From Echinarachnius parma (taxonomy: Eukaryota > Echinodermata > Echinoidea > Clypeasteroida > Echinarachniidae), in contig JBAMJV010009314.1 of assembly GCA_037951105.1 (NCBI GenBank), positions 62,001 through 126,000 on the forward strand: a stretch of DNA of 64,000 nt, written 5' to 3'. Made by a program: the position numbers and the translations under genes. The notes below the pieces were generated by a model. The model did not search any database and was not told the DNA's origin. It was given only the letters and a program-made list of their open reading frames with translations. This document shows, piece after piece, positions 1 to 12,400 of the stretch (position 1 is its first letter; each line of letters starts with the position of its first letter).

Positions 1-324
1 CGTTTGGCCAGGCGATATCTTGACTTTTACAAAAAAATACATAAAATGTTTTTTAAAGAGATGTTGATGATATCTATATCATTATTTCGACAAAACATCA
101 CATGCACAATGTTGTTTGACAAATGATTGAAACCGATGAGCTTTTAGAGAGCACCCTCTTGAGTTGTAACGGCTCTTTTTGAATGATTACCGAGTTTTTA
201 CTTAATCGTTTGTAATTGTGTATACATTTCAAACATGGTGGTGTTTAACTACTAGTTTGTACTGTAATGGTGCAGGTTTTGGTTACTACAATTAAGTTTG
301 ACCGGAACTCAACTATCCATTTAA
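1..324. mobile_element. Family B TTAA element, partial, inverted
   Basis: Window begins inside a family B copy: gagagcaccctcttgagttg, gtgcaggttttggttacta, ending ctcaactatccatTTAA. Confidence 0.65.
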
Positions 325-408
325 TATACATGATATAAGCAAACAGTTTGGTCAACATCAAGGTGGTTTGAGAATACTGATTCTTATTATTCATTTTATT
401 ATACCTAG

Positions 409-475
409 ATGGATGTCAGCTGGCACTTCGCCCTCTTCCTCGTCCTATATGTGGTATACCTAGGACTTTATATCG
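409..475 (+). CDS. Exon 1: signal peptide
   Basis: ATG followed by a short polar start (MDVSW) and a hydrophobic run (FALFLVLYVVYLGLYI) typical of a signal peptide, ending at a good donor (ATCG/gtgagt) in phase 1, the phase every downstream module needs. An acceptor-like pyrimidine stretch with tag sits just before the ATG, so a non-coding 5' exon may lie outside the window. Confidence 0.65.
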
Positions 476-3400
476 GTGAGTTCATAGAACGTTAAGATTG
501 GTGTCAATAGTGAGAGTACGTGTCATAGTGGTTTGGGCCTTCGTCTTTAAAAACGAAGATTCCCAGCCGCGGTACGTGGTATCCTTCAGCAAGACACGTT
601 ATACACATTGGGTGATTTCAAGTATGATGTTTAAGGCCGGTGTTAGTGTTTATTACACACAAACACCAGTTTGATAAACACTAACACCAGCCCTAAACAC
701 CATACTTGAAATCATCCATTGCCTACTCTCAACCCAGGTGTAGTAAACGGATACTCCGCAGGAATTTATTCATGGATATACTTGAGCGCATGAACAAGGC
801 TGCTCCGCTAATTAAGCCACGGTAATAATGTTCCGAGCGCTTTAAAGGGACTTATTAGTAATATTGTCCAAATCCTCAAAACTTACTTGGAACTCTACGG
901 GTTCTCTCATACCTTATCATATTCATATTAACCATAAACACACGGGACAGGTTTCGGTTTTTCAAAATGTCCATTTCGTTCAAAAGATATTTGTGATTGA
1001 AGCGTTCAGATATGAAATTGTCTACGGGATAATTTCATGCCGTGTACAAAGTAAATACAATGAGTTAGTGGATATCACTCATCGTTGCTCATATCTCAGC
1101 CAAAAAACATCCATTTAAGTTACATGACATTTTTCACACAACACCCAGTGGACATATCAGATAACAACAATATACATTGTATCAACCACTCATCATGCAC
1201 AATTAAACAAAGTTCCCTTTAAGACTGAAAATAACAGAAATATAGCGCTAAAAAAAATGACATTTAGTATTATCATTAATAATTAACCAGATACAGGATG
1301 GAATAACTATTAGTAATAATAATAAATGTCAATTTATATACCGCTATATTTCAGCTAGTCTCAATAATAAAAAAAATAATAATATGTACATTTATATAGC
1401 CGCGCAGCTACTATAAATACACAGGCCTACCTTACTGCGCTTAAAATTGATGCACTCGGAAATAATGTTCCGAGCGCTTTAAGTCCAAACCGAAATATAG
1501 CGCTATATAAAATTGGCATTTATTACTATTATTAAAAGTTATTACATCCTGAAACTGGTTAACTATTAATTGATCTTTTAATAATCTATATATACTCCGC
1601 AAAAAAAGAAACTGGACACTTGTATAAGACCAAATATTTCATATTCATTTACGATAAAATATATGATATTGTATATCAAATTAAAGATGAAACCACCCTC
1701 TTCAATATTGGCATACAATCCAGATGAAATCATTCATGCATGACTTGTCACGGTCAATTAACCACAGCAAGGTGTGTTTTCAAAAATAGCAAAAATTAAA
1801 CATCAACTCAACCATATAAATGTTGATAAGCATAATCTAAAACGCTATATTCATGACATGGCATAATGTTTCAATACAAATTTGACCTTTTCTATCTTCA
1901 TCTCACTAAAAAGTATAAATGAAGACAAATTGTGAACGTTATAGGTTTTATTTTCATCCAAAAGTAACAAAATGGGGAATTCCATACCAAAGGGTTATTA
2001 GTCAAAACCACAGTTTGAGCCCTTATTTCAGCATGAAAAATGGTATAAATTCTTTTCAAGAATTCTACCGTAGTCCAAAGATCTTCAAAACTTGATGTCA
2101 TCATTGGTCAAACAGTTGGGCAATCTTTAACATGATATTTCTCAGGTAACTATGGTTAAAATTGCAGGGGACACACTCAAACAGACAAGCTGCAAGCCTC
2201 TAATACAGACCAGTATGATGATGCTCTCATAACCTGGCCCTGTTTTTTATTGAAAATGTGTATTTTCAGAGTTTGTTCATAACAATAAAGTTAAATAATG
2301 TCATAATTTACTCACATTTACGCACATCTTGTTTTAAGTGAAACGCTTACTATCATCCTGATCATTTCAGTCGAATGGTGTGGTCCTCCATTGTTTTTGC
2401 TATTTTTGAAAACAGACCTTGCTATTGTTAATTGACCACTGCATTTCATGCATGAACGATTACACCTTTAATGTATACCCTGCATGTAGAGGACTAAATT
2501 CCCTTTAATTTGATATATGATAATCTACACTTTATTGTACATTACTATGAAATATTTTCACTTTTACAAGGGTCCAGTTTCTTTTTTTGCGGAGTATATG
2601 TCGACAGGCTGGGTGCCCTCTGTGTTATAGTGAAACCAGTAAAGTGTCTAACTCCACGAAAATTACTTGGAGCTTCCACAATTATCCTCTACCGTGTTGT
2701 TTGGCTTATGGTAAGAGAATAATAAAATAGGGTTACATTTTTTGTAATGCCCCTTTAGTATGACGATATCTATCATTGATAATCATTCAGCTCAAGAGCG
2801 TTAATGAGCGGTCATAAACCTCATACACGTTATACAGTAATTCGTGGCAAAAGCTTACCCAAATTGTTGCTTTTTTAACCAGGAGGCAGGAAAGCAGTGT
2901 TCTTTTTCAATGAAACTTTCACACATCATTGGGACATATCTTACAATGATTTGGGTATAGGATTGAAGTCTCAAATGTAATTTTGGGCAATATCTGACAC
3001 TTTACAGGTGCACCTTTAAAACACTTTGTCTACCAAGGGGCCCCCCAAAAAAAGAACACAATGTGCAAATAGGATTTCAAACAAATAACAATACCAAAAT
3101 CATTAAACATTACATAAAACATAAATTATATCTAACAGAAAGAATCATGATCAACGACCACGTTCAACAAAAAAAAAACATCTGAGAAAACATCCAATTC
3201 GCATTTTAACGAAATCGAATTACAAAATAAGATTCATAAACCATACGACTGTTTAAAACATCAACAACCGCCAACTGAGACATAAATTCAATCATTTCGC
3301 CATGTTTAAGTTGTGTACTCAGAATTTCACTTATTCCGAAATTGTGTTCGTACAAAAATATTTTGTTCTTATTTAATCGTTAGTCTCAAACGATGTGATG

Positions 3401-6400
3401 ATTAGTAAAGCTACACATTACTAAGTGAACTTTCTGGCTGTCGAACATTGGCAAACAATTAAACATTATGATGATTACATGCACAAAATATAATCATTGA
3501 CCGATTTATATAATAAATGAGTAAAATCAGGAGAAATTTGTCACGGAATATACGTGACACAGTTAACAAATTATACATGTGATCTTTGGACATATTTCTG
3601 TATAATAAAAATTTCTTGGGAAAATGTTTTTAGTCTCGACTGCACCGATCATAATACAAGACAAGCTGTAATAGTTCCTAAAAGTATTTGTTTTTTTATA
3701 ATAGGGAAATCATATTCAATTCCAATCTTGACTTCATATATAGTTGATGGAGCTATCAGCAGCAACGGTTTGGTGGACACATGCTGCAAGGATGGTTATG
3801 GTCTCAACTACACTCTACCCATGCGATCGTGCAGGATAATCCTACGCGAGAACGGCTCGATAGCGCGAACGATTCCAAAGCTCATCACGACCAAGACGAA
3901 GAATCCTTTCGAATGTGACAGACGTCCCAGTCGACTTGGCATCCCGATCGGCTTCAGAATGTGCCGAGTTCCTGGTAGGTTTATGGAAATACAACATTGA
4001 TCGTGATTCATTTGCCCACGCCTTATCATCGCCAGAAAGATATGCTTGGGTACTGATCGACGTATGTAACTTTGCAAATAAACATGCTGTACGAACACAT
4101 TTTGTTTAAATGTCAGATGAAAGATTTATAGTTGCCTGATTCGGTGTAAATATTAGTCAAAGTCGAAGAAAAAAAACAACAAGATAAAAGAAACATTATG
4201 GGGCAGCAAGGGGAACACTGCCTTTCAGCCCTTACCTAACCGAACTAGGCTGGTCAATTCCGCCGGCTCACGGCATGTTTCAATGCGTCGATCGGCCACA
4301 ACCGTACCATGTATCACCTGAGTGTCGCCTATCCTCGCGACGAGGACACAATTATTTTTAAAATAATAATTTCACAAGAATGCGAGCCATTGGGAGAAAA
4401 GTAATGCTTATTCAGATGATTTCCTTACTTAGTTTACTCTCGCATGGATTCAAAACCCAACAAAAACCTCACGCCTAATTTTTCTTTAAAAAATAAATAC
4501 CCACGTATTTATTTCTTTAAAGGGACTTAGTAACATTGTCTAAATCCTCAAAACTTAAAATTATATAACATTATGATTGGTATATATTCTTAAATATGTG
4601 ATTAAACAAATCGGATAGCTAATTTTTGTCATTTTCTTTTTTAATAGCAGGTTCGTTTGCAATTATCAATAACTGTCAAAAATTACGAATATTATTTTGC
4701 AGTCTAACTCTTCAGAAATAATGTTGCCTCACATATTTGTGGTGGTTATATATGGGTACTATACTACTTATAATTATTACTGATAAGAAAGGAAAATAAA
4801 TGATTCGAAACCTTAAAAAGTACCTTAGCCCATTAAATGATTGCTCTTGTCCTCGCCAGATTGCGACAGCAACCCTTGTAAGAACGGCTGGTGCGAGGAG
4901 ACTATGGTGAGCTACACGTGTCACTGTCCACCGGGGTTCAACGGCTCAGACTGCGGTGAAGGTATGGATGCATGTATTTAACTTACAATGCTATTCAGTA
5001 ACATAGACGAACTGGTACTGTCGCAATGTCATAGCCTAGCTATCAGTTTAAGGTGTGTTGTAAAAAGAGTTACAATCGATTGTCAAGTTGCACTTATGTG
5101 CAAGTCAGCACATGTGACAAAATGCTTAAATCCGATTGGTTCCAGAGGTAATGCATATTATTATGTTATGTCTTATAATTAATTGCAACCTAACAATTGA
5201 TTGAAACTCTTTGTACAGCACCCCATGTGTACTACTCGTTTCAGTTTGAGACATAACGGTTAACCTTGTAAGAATGTCAGATGCAAGGATAATTTGGTGA
5301 GCTACACAACATGTCGTTGTCATGGGGGAATCAACCGTTTAGGTTTGAATTAAGGGCTATGTAATATGTTTTCCTTGATGTTTTTGTTGATATTGTGCAT
5401 GGTTAGCACGCTCTTGTAGCAGTATGCACTACGTAATACACATTACATGAGGAATATTTTTTTCCTCCGGGAGCTAATGTCGTTAGCTAAAATGACATAC
5501 ACTCATTATGGGGATCTAGTAGTCAGACAAAAATCACCTCGTTATGGGATCTCCTTTAATAGTATAACGTCATACCGAGTTGGAACTCTAAGGTGTTCGT
5601 ACTGTGTTGGAGCAAACCAGCTAGAAACCAGCCGCAAAATATACATGGGCCACTCTCGAAACATTGGCTGATTTTTCGGACTAGGGATCGGGTAACTTTG
5701 TTGAGTGACGTGTGCACAATTGTACGGAGGGTTGATAGAATTTGTATTTATGTGATCCGATATGTACACCGAGTAATGTTAATGTCATGATAAATCGATA
5801 ATACATAGTCGAGTAATTATGATGAGCGAAAATGCGAAGTGATAATTGATTACTCATTCTAATAACTGTGTACGCAGTGAAAGCGTTCCTGTGAAGACCT
5901 TTTAATTCACATATTTTCATTATAAATATCTTAATGACAAAACAACAATTTTGAAAACCGAAACGGGTTTCATGCCTATTTTAGAGATACGAATACCATA
6001 TAGCATGTAATACCGCTAAAGTTCTTTGAAAGTTTTTGTTCGAGTTTGACGATGTTACCAGATCCCTTTTAGGTTTATTCCTGATATAAATTCAATTTGT
6101 AATCCTAAGGATGTTAAATATATACACAGAAGTATGCAACGTTTTACTTACCTCCCATGTGTATGGTTTGGTCGGACAATGGGGGGGGGGGGGGGGGGGG
6201 GGGATCAAATCTACTTTTATCATGTGAAGCAAAATTAACCAAAATACATTTTACATGTGACAGTTGACATTCTGCCGAATTGCAATACAAATCTACATGC
6301 ATTTATTGATTGCTATTTGGTAATTACTTATTTGCATCAAGGCTGTCATTGTGTACTCTCAATTTATAGTTGCCTTTTCCGAAATGGTCATATTTCCTGA

Positions 6401-9400
6401 GGCATCTAACCCTCCAGAATGAAAATAACTAAACATAAACGAAGGTATCAAAAACGTAAATTTGAGTATTATGTATCGAAATTGTCATGAAACAATAAAT
6501 ACATACTGATTGATACAAGTTATTTATTTGTTATTGTCAACCATCCTAGACATCGATGAATGTGCAAGCACCCTCTGTAAACACGGGAACTGTACCGCGC
6601 GTCAAGACGGTTTCTCCTGTGTCTGCGATCCTGGATGGGGCGGGGACATCTGCAACATCAGTACAGGTAAACACTCATTTCTCAATTACAGTTACCTCAT
6701 ACATGTCATAGGATGCAAACGACGATATATCGCGGCTCTTCCGTACAATTTAACAAAATGGTATTGCAATCACGTGATTGTGTTGAGCCAATCAATAACT
6801 TGTATTTTACCAAGTCTTATAATATGAATTATGTCTTCGATTGTATTTCCTAGTTACCAATGAATGTGCAAGCACCCCCTGTGAACATGGGAACTGCAGC
6901 GATGGCCAGGACAGTTTCTCCTGTGACTGCGATCCTGGATGGGGCGGGGACATCTGTAACATCAGTACAGGTGAAAACTCATTTCTTAATTACACCCTCA
7001 TGGGATGAAAACGATGTTGCTCATTTGGAATAAATTGTATTTTAAATCGATAGCATCGCTTTTATCATTTGCCATATATATAAACCAACATTTCCTTCAT
7101 CGATATATCGCGGCTCTTCCATGTTATATAACAAAATAGTATGGCAATCACGTGACTGTGTTGAGGCAAACAATGAGTGGTATTTTACCAAATCTTATAA
7201 TATGAATTATGTCTTCGATTGTATTTCCTAGTTATCAATGAATGTGCAAGCACCCCCTGTGAACATGGGAACTGCAGCGATGGCCAGGACAGTTTCTCCT
7301 GTGAATGCAATCCTGGATGGGGCGGGGACATCTGCAACATTAGTACAGGTGAAAACTCATTTCTCAATTACACCTTCGTGGGATGCAAACGATGTTGCTC
7401 AGTTGGAATAAATTGTATTTTAAATCGATAGCATCGCTTTCATCGTTTGCCATAGATATAAACAAAAATGTCCTTCATAGATATATCGTGGCTATTCCAT
7501 GTAATATAACAAAATAGTATGACAATCACGTGAATAAAGTTATTTAATTTTAATCTCAACCATCCTAGACATCGATGAATGCGCAAGCAACCCCTGTGTA
7601 CACGGGAACTGTACCGCGCGTCAAGACGGTTTCTCCTGTGTCTGTGATCCTGGATGGGGCGGGGACATCTGCAACATCAGTATAGGTAAACACTTATTTC
7701 TCAATTACAACCTCATAGGATGCAAACGACGATATATCGCGGCTCTTCCGTGCAATATAACAAAATGGTATGGCAATCACGTGATTGTGTTGAACCAATC
7801 AATGACTGGTATTATACCAAGTCTTTTAATATGAATTATGTCTTCGATTGTATTTCCTAGTTACCAATGAATGTGCAAGCACCCCCTGTGAACATGGGAA
7901 CTGCAGCGATGACCAGAACAGTTTCTCCTGTGACTGCGATCCTGGATGGGGCGGGGACATCTGTAACATCAGTACAGGTGAAAACTCATTTCTCAATTAC
8001 ACCCTCATGGGATGAAAACGATGTTGCTCATTTGGAATAAATTATATTTTAAATCGATAGCATCGCTTTCATCGTTTGCCATAGATATAAACCAACATTT
8101 CCTTCATCGATATATCGCGGCTCTTCCATGTTATATAACAAAATAGTATGGCAATCACGTGACTGTGTTGAGGCAAACAATGAGTGGTATTTTACCAAAT
8201 CTTATAATATGAATTATGTCTTCGATTGTATTTCCTAGTTACCTATGAATGTGCAAGCACCCCTTGTGAACATGGGAACTGCAGCGATGGCAAGGACAGT
8301 TTCTCCTGTGACTGCGATCCTGGATGGGGCGGGGACATCTGCAACATCAGTACAGGTGAAAACTAATTTCTCAATTACACCCTCATGGGATGCAAACGAT
8401 GTTGCTCATTTGGAATAAATTGTAGTTTAAATCGACAGCATCGCTTTCATCGTTTGCCATAGATATAAAAAAAAATGTCCTTCATTGATATATCGCGGCT
8501 CTTCCATGTAATATAACAAAATAGTATGGCAATCACGTGAATAAAGTTATTTAATTGTATTGTCAACCATCCTAGACATCGATGAATGCGCAAGCTACCC
8601 CTGTGTACACGGGAACTGTACCGCGCGTCAAGACGATTTCTCCTGTGTCTGCGATCTTGGATGGGGCGGGGACATCTGTAACATCAGTACAGGTGAAAAC
8701 TCATTTCTCAATTCCATCCTCATGGGAGGCAAACGACGTTGCTCATTTGGAATAAATTTCATTTTAAATCGATAGCATCGCTTTCATCGTTTTCCATAGA
8801 TCTAAACAAAAATAACTTTTATCGATATATCGCGGCTCGTCCATGTAATATAACAAAATAGTATGGTAATCACGTGACTATGTTGAGCCAAAAAATGAGT
8901 GGTATTTTACCAAGTCATATAATATGAATTATGTCTTCGATTGTATTTCCTAGTTACCAACGAATGTGCAAGCAACCCCTGTGAACATGGGAACTGCAGC
9001 GATAGCCAGGACAGTTTCTCCTGTGACTGCGATCCTGGATGGGGCGGGGACATCTGCAACATCAGTACAGGTGACAATTCATTTCTCAATTACACCCTCA
9101 TGGGATGCAAGCGACGTTGCTCATTTGGAATAAATTGTAGTTTAAATCGATACCATTGCTTGCATCGTTTGCCATAGAAATACACAAAAATGTCCTTCAT
9201 CGATATATCGCGGCTCTTCCGTAATATTATACAAATAGTGCATGGTTTGGAGTTGAATATACCAGAATAGACAATGATACATTTTTCGAGAGCGATTATA
9301 TTGCATCGAGGCCGCAGGCTGAGTGCAATATAATCGCACGAGAGAAATTAAAAATGTAGAGGTGTCTATTATGGAATTTTTAACGACAGGAATCATGTAC

Positions 9401-12400
9401 TATTTGTTATATAAGATGATTATTTTGAGGAACTGATTTTGTTATCATGTTGATAAACCCAAATTGACCTTGCTCAAATTGTGAGTGTTCTCTCGTCGGC
9501 CCTGCGTACTTTGTACAAGGGCCAGCGCGTATTAAAAATAATTGCGCGCTCTGCGCATTTTCCCCATTCAAGATCAAGCGCACAAGCGCACATTTCGCAC
9601 TCATTTGGAATGAATTTTATTTTAAATCGATAGCATCGCTTTCATCGATTTCCATAGATCTAAACAAAAATATCCTTTATCGATATATCGCGGCTCTTCC
9701 ATGTAATGTAAGAAAATAGTATGGCAATCACTTGACTGGTGAGCCAATGAATGAGTGGTACTTTACCAAGTCATATAATATGAATTATGTCTTCGATTGT
9801 ATTTCCTAGTTACCAATGAATGTGCAAGCACCCCCTGTGAACATGGGAACTGCCGCGATGGCCAGGACAGTTTCTCCTGTGACTGCGATCCTGGATGGGG
9901 CGGTGATTTCTGTAACATCAGTGCAGGTGAACACCCATTTATCAAACGCATCGCTGAGTGATACAATCGATGCCAGTAATTCAAAATGTAATATGCTGTG
10001 AAAATTCACTATCTAAACAAAAGTATATCAGCTTTTAGTTTTAAACTTCTTCTTTGAAAATCAGTTTCTGCTGGAGGGGCAATCCCACCCATTTTTAAAA
10101 TAAATAAATACAAAATAAAAATAAATTCACAATGACAATGACGGCGATGTATTGATCTGAAGGACCTGAAATAGTTTTGGGATATGTGCTGGAAATACTG
10201 TAACAATGTTCATTTGATTAATACAATCCCCGAACGATTGGGTTTCTTGTTTAAAACCACCCTCAAATAATCAAATCAAAATAAAACTTAAACATATCGA
10301 CTTGTTGGGGTCACTTTACGTTCAGCTAGCGCAAACCTGTAAAAAGTGGACAAGGTTAATGTACACGTGTATACGAAGCCTACTCTTTCGACGGCTATTA
10401 CTCATGCTAATTATATCGTACACAAAATGAAGCACCTGGAAATAGAACTTCATATTCTCAGCCTTCTGACAAACTTTCTTTTATTCAATCGGATTAGAAA
10501 AAAGTTCCGTCAAAATGCGGATACAAAATTCTCTTTTATGATTGCCCATGATTGCCCTATCTCGCGCACACAAAATTCATGAAATTAGTCGCCCGGATTT
10601 GCAAAGTGTTCACTTCTTCTATTCTTATTCAATAAATAGTATAGCTGAACAAAAATGAAGCACCGGCTACGGAAAGTACAGGAGATTTCCTTTTCATTGG
10701 TAACAATTCTATTGTTATTGGATAAAAATAACCTCCGTCATTTTAAAAATCAAATCAAGCTTTCAATACAAATTAAATCAAATTTTGGCTTGATAACGCA
10801 CAATCATCAAGGTGTATTAATTTTGTTTATACACAAAATGCAGCCAACCTCTTCTGAAAATGATACAATTCGAGTGCGAGGTATGATATTTCCTGCTTTT
10901 TATCCTCAACTACCCCAAAAAGTATATTAATTGACAATAAATTTACCTTACGTGGATGTGGATACATTTTTAGCAATAAATGCAGTTCATTAATGTCAAC
11001 AAGTTTAAAGTTGTTAGTCGATTTGCACGATATTTAGCACTCTTTTCATGTACGATCTGTGAAAAATGCCGGCATGAACCATTAATACGAAATAGGGGTG
11101 TGCAATGTACGTGAGTGCATGAGGAAGCAATATCATTCACTTGCACATTTGTTACATACGGACTGATTTCGTCTCACTTAAAGGGGTAGTTTAGTTTTGG
11201 TAAGGCTGAACTTAAGTAGCCAAAACCTGCACAGTAACATTATAAACTAATAGTTATAACTCCACCATGCTCGAAAGGTATACAAAATTACAAACGACTA
11301 GGTAAAAAGCCTGTTATCATTCAAAAAGAGCCATTGAAACACAAGAGGGCGCTTTTTAAAAAGGCATTGGTTTCAACCATTTTTCATACAAAATTATGCA
11401 TGTGATGTATAATGATTAAATAGCGAGATCATCAACAACTATTTAAAAAGCGCTTTTGAAAATTTTTGAAAAAGTGCAAGCATTTTTTTATTTTTTTCTA
11501 AAAATCATCTAATTATTTGGGCCCCAAATAATTATAAGATCAGATATATTTATTGATATTTCAGCCGTTTCTGGGCCGATTTTGACCAAATAAAGGTTAT
11601 TCTGCCATTAAAATTGCATGTTCTCTCAAATTCGACACTCAGTTTTTCATTACCTCACAACAAAATTGTGAACTGCAGCGCCCTCTCTACCAAAACTAAA
11701 CTACCTCTTTAAGTAAGATTTATTAATATCAATATAATCAATATAATATTGGCGCGTTTACGCCAATTGGTCATTCACCCCCTTCAAGAACCATGTACGC
11801 GTCCTTGTGCCCTAGCTTTGCTAGGCGTGTTCGTGCTAGGTGACGGGCTGCACTGCGTGTTTTCAATAATTCAGTGAACGCGCTGTTATTTAATAGGTTT
11901 TCTTAGCGTTAAAATTCGTTTAAACAAATCCATATGAGTAACTAATCTATACCCCTAAATAACTGCTCATAATTTCATAACCAATGTTTGCTTGAAGATT
12001 TCGTTTTCCACAATATGTTTCCAGTTGTTATGCACATTTTGTGTGAAAATCAGAGATATTCATCACTTCATGGCTGAATGAGCACAGATTAAATACAAAA
12101 TGACCAACATATAACTCTAATTCAATTCCAAAATCCGCCTCAAGAAAAAAAAGAAAAAAAGTAATTCCATCTATCATATCCAACTATGCACATTTGTATT
12201 TTTGTTTGAATGAGATATTCGTGAAATAACTTTTAGCATGAAGTCTGTATAGTATCCGATTATCTGATTTTCTAGCCACTAATCCATAATACTAATACTC
12301 ACACACACCCACACACACACTACACATTCACAAACACCAAACCTGACGTGCTGATTGTAAGAAAATTACAAATATAAATACCGAACGTGGCACAACATTA

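Larger units (their letters stand above)
6550..9926 (+). repeat. Tandem A-B-B EGF exon triplets (3 units of about 1.0 kb)
   Basis: Three successive units each hold one type A and two type B EGF exons. Unit starts are 6550, 7569 and 8576. B-to-B distance is 378 bp in the first two units and 856 bp in the third, where about 480 bp was inserted. Intron sequence between exons is also strongly conserved (for example catcgctttcatcgtttgcc and cgatatatcgcggctcttcc recur), so whole triplets were duplicated, not just exons. Confidence 0.9.

Noticed and set aside
864-1118. 84-codon open frame
   Set aside because: Lies wholly within a family A transposon copy.
6550-9926. Regularly spaced repeats as a possible CRISPR array
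   Set aside because: Repeats are 117-bp EGF exons with conserved introns and splice sites.
10346-10930. Two open frames of 78 and 91 codons
   Set aside because: AT-rich tandem repeat copies, no domain and no splice-compatible phase with neighbouring exons.
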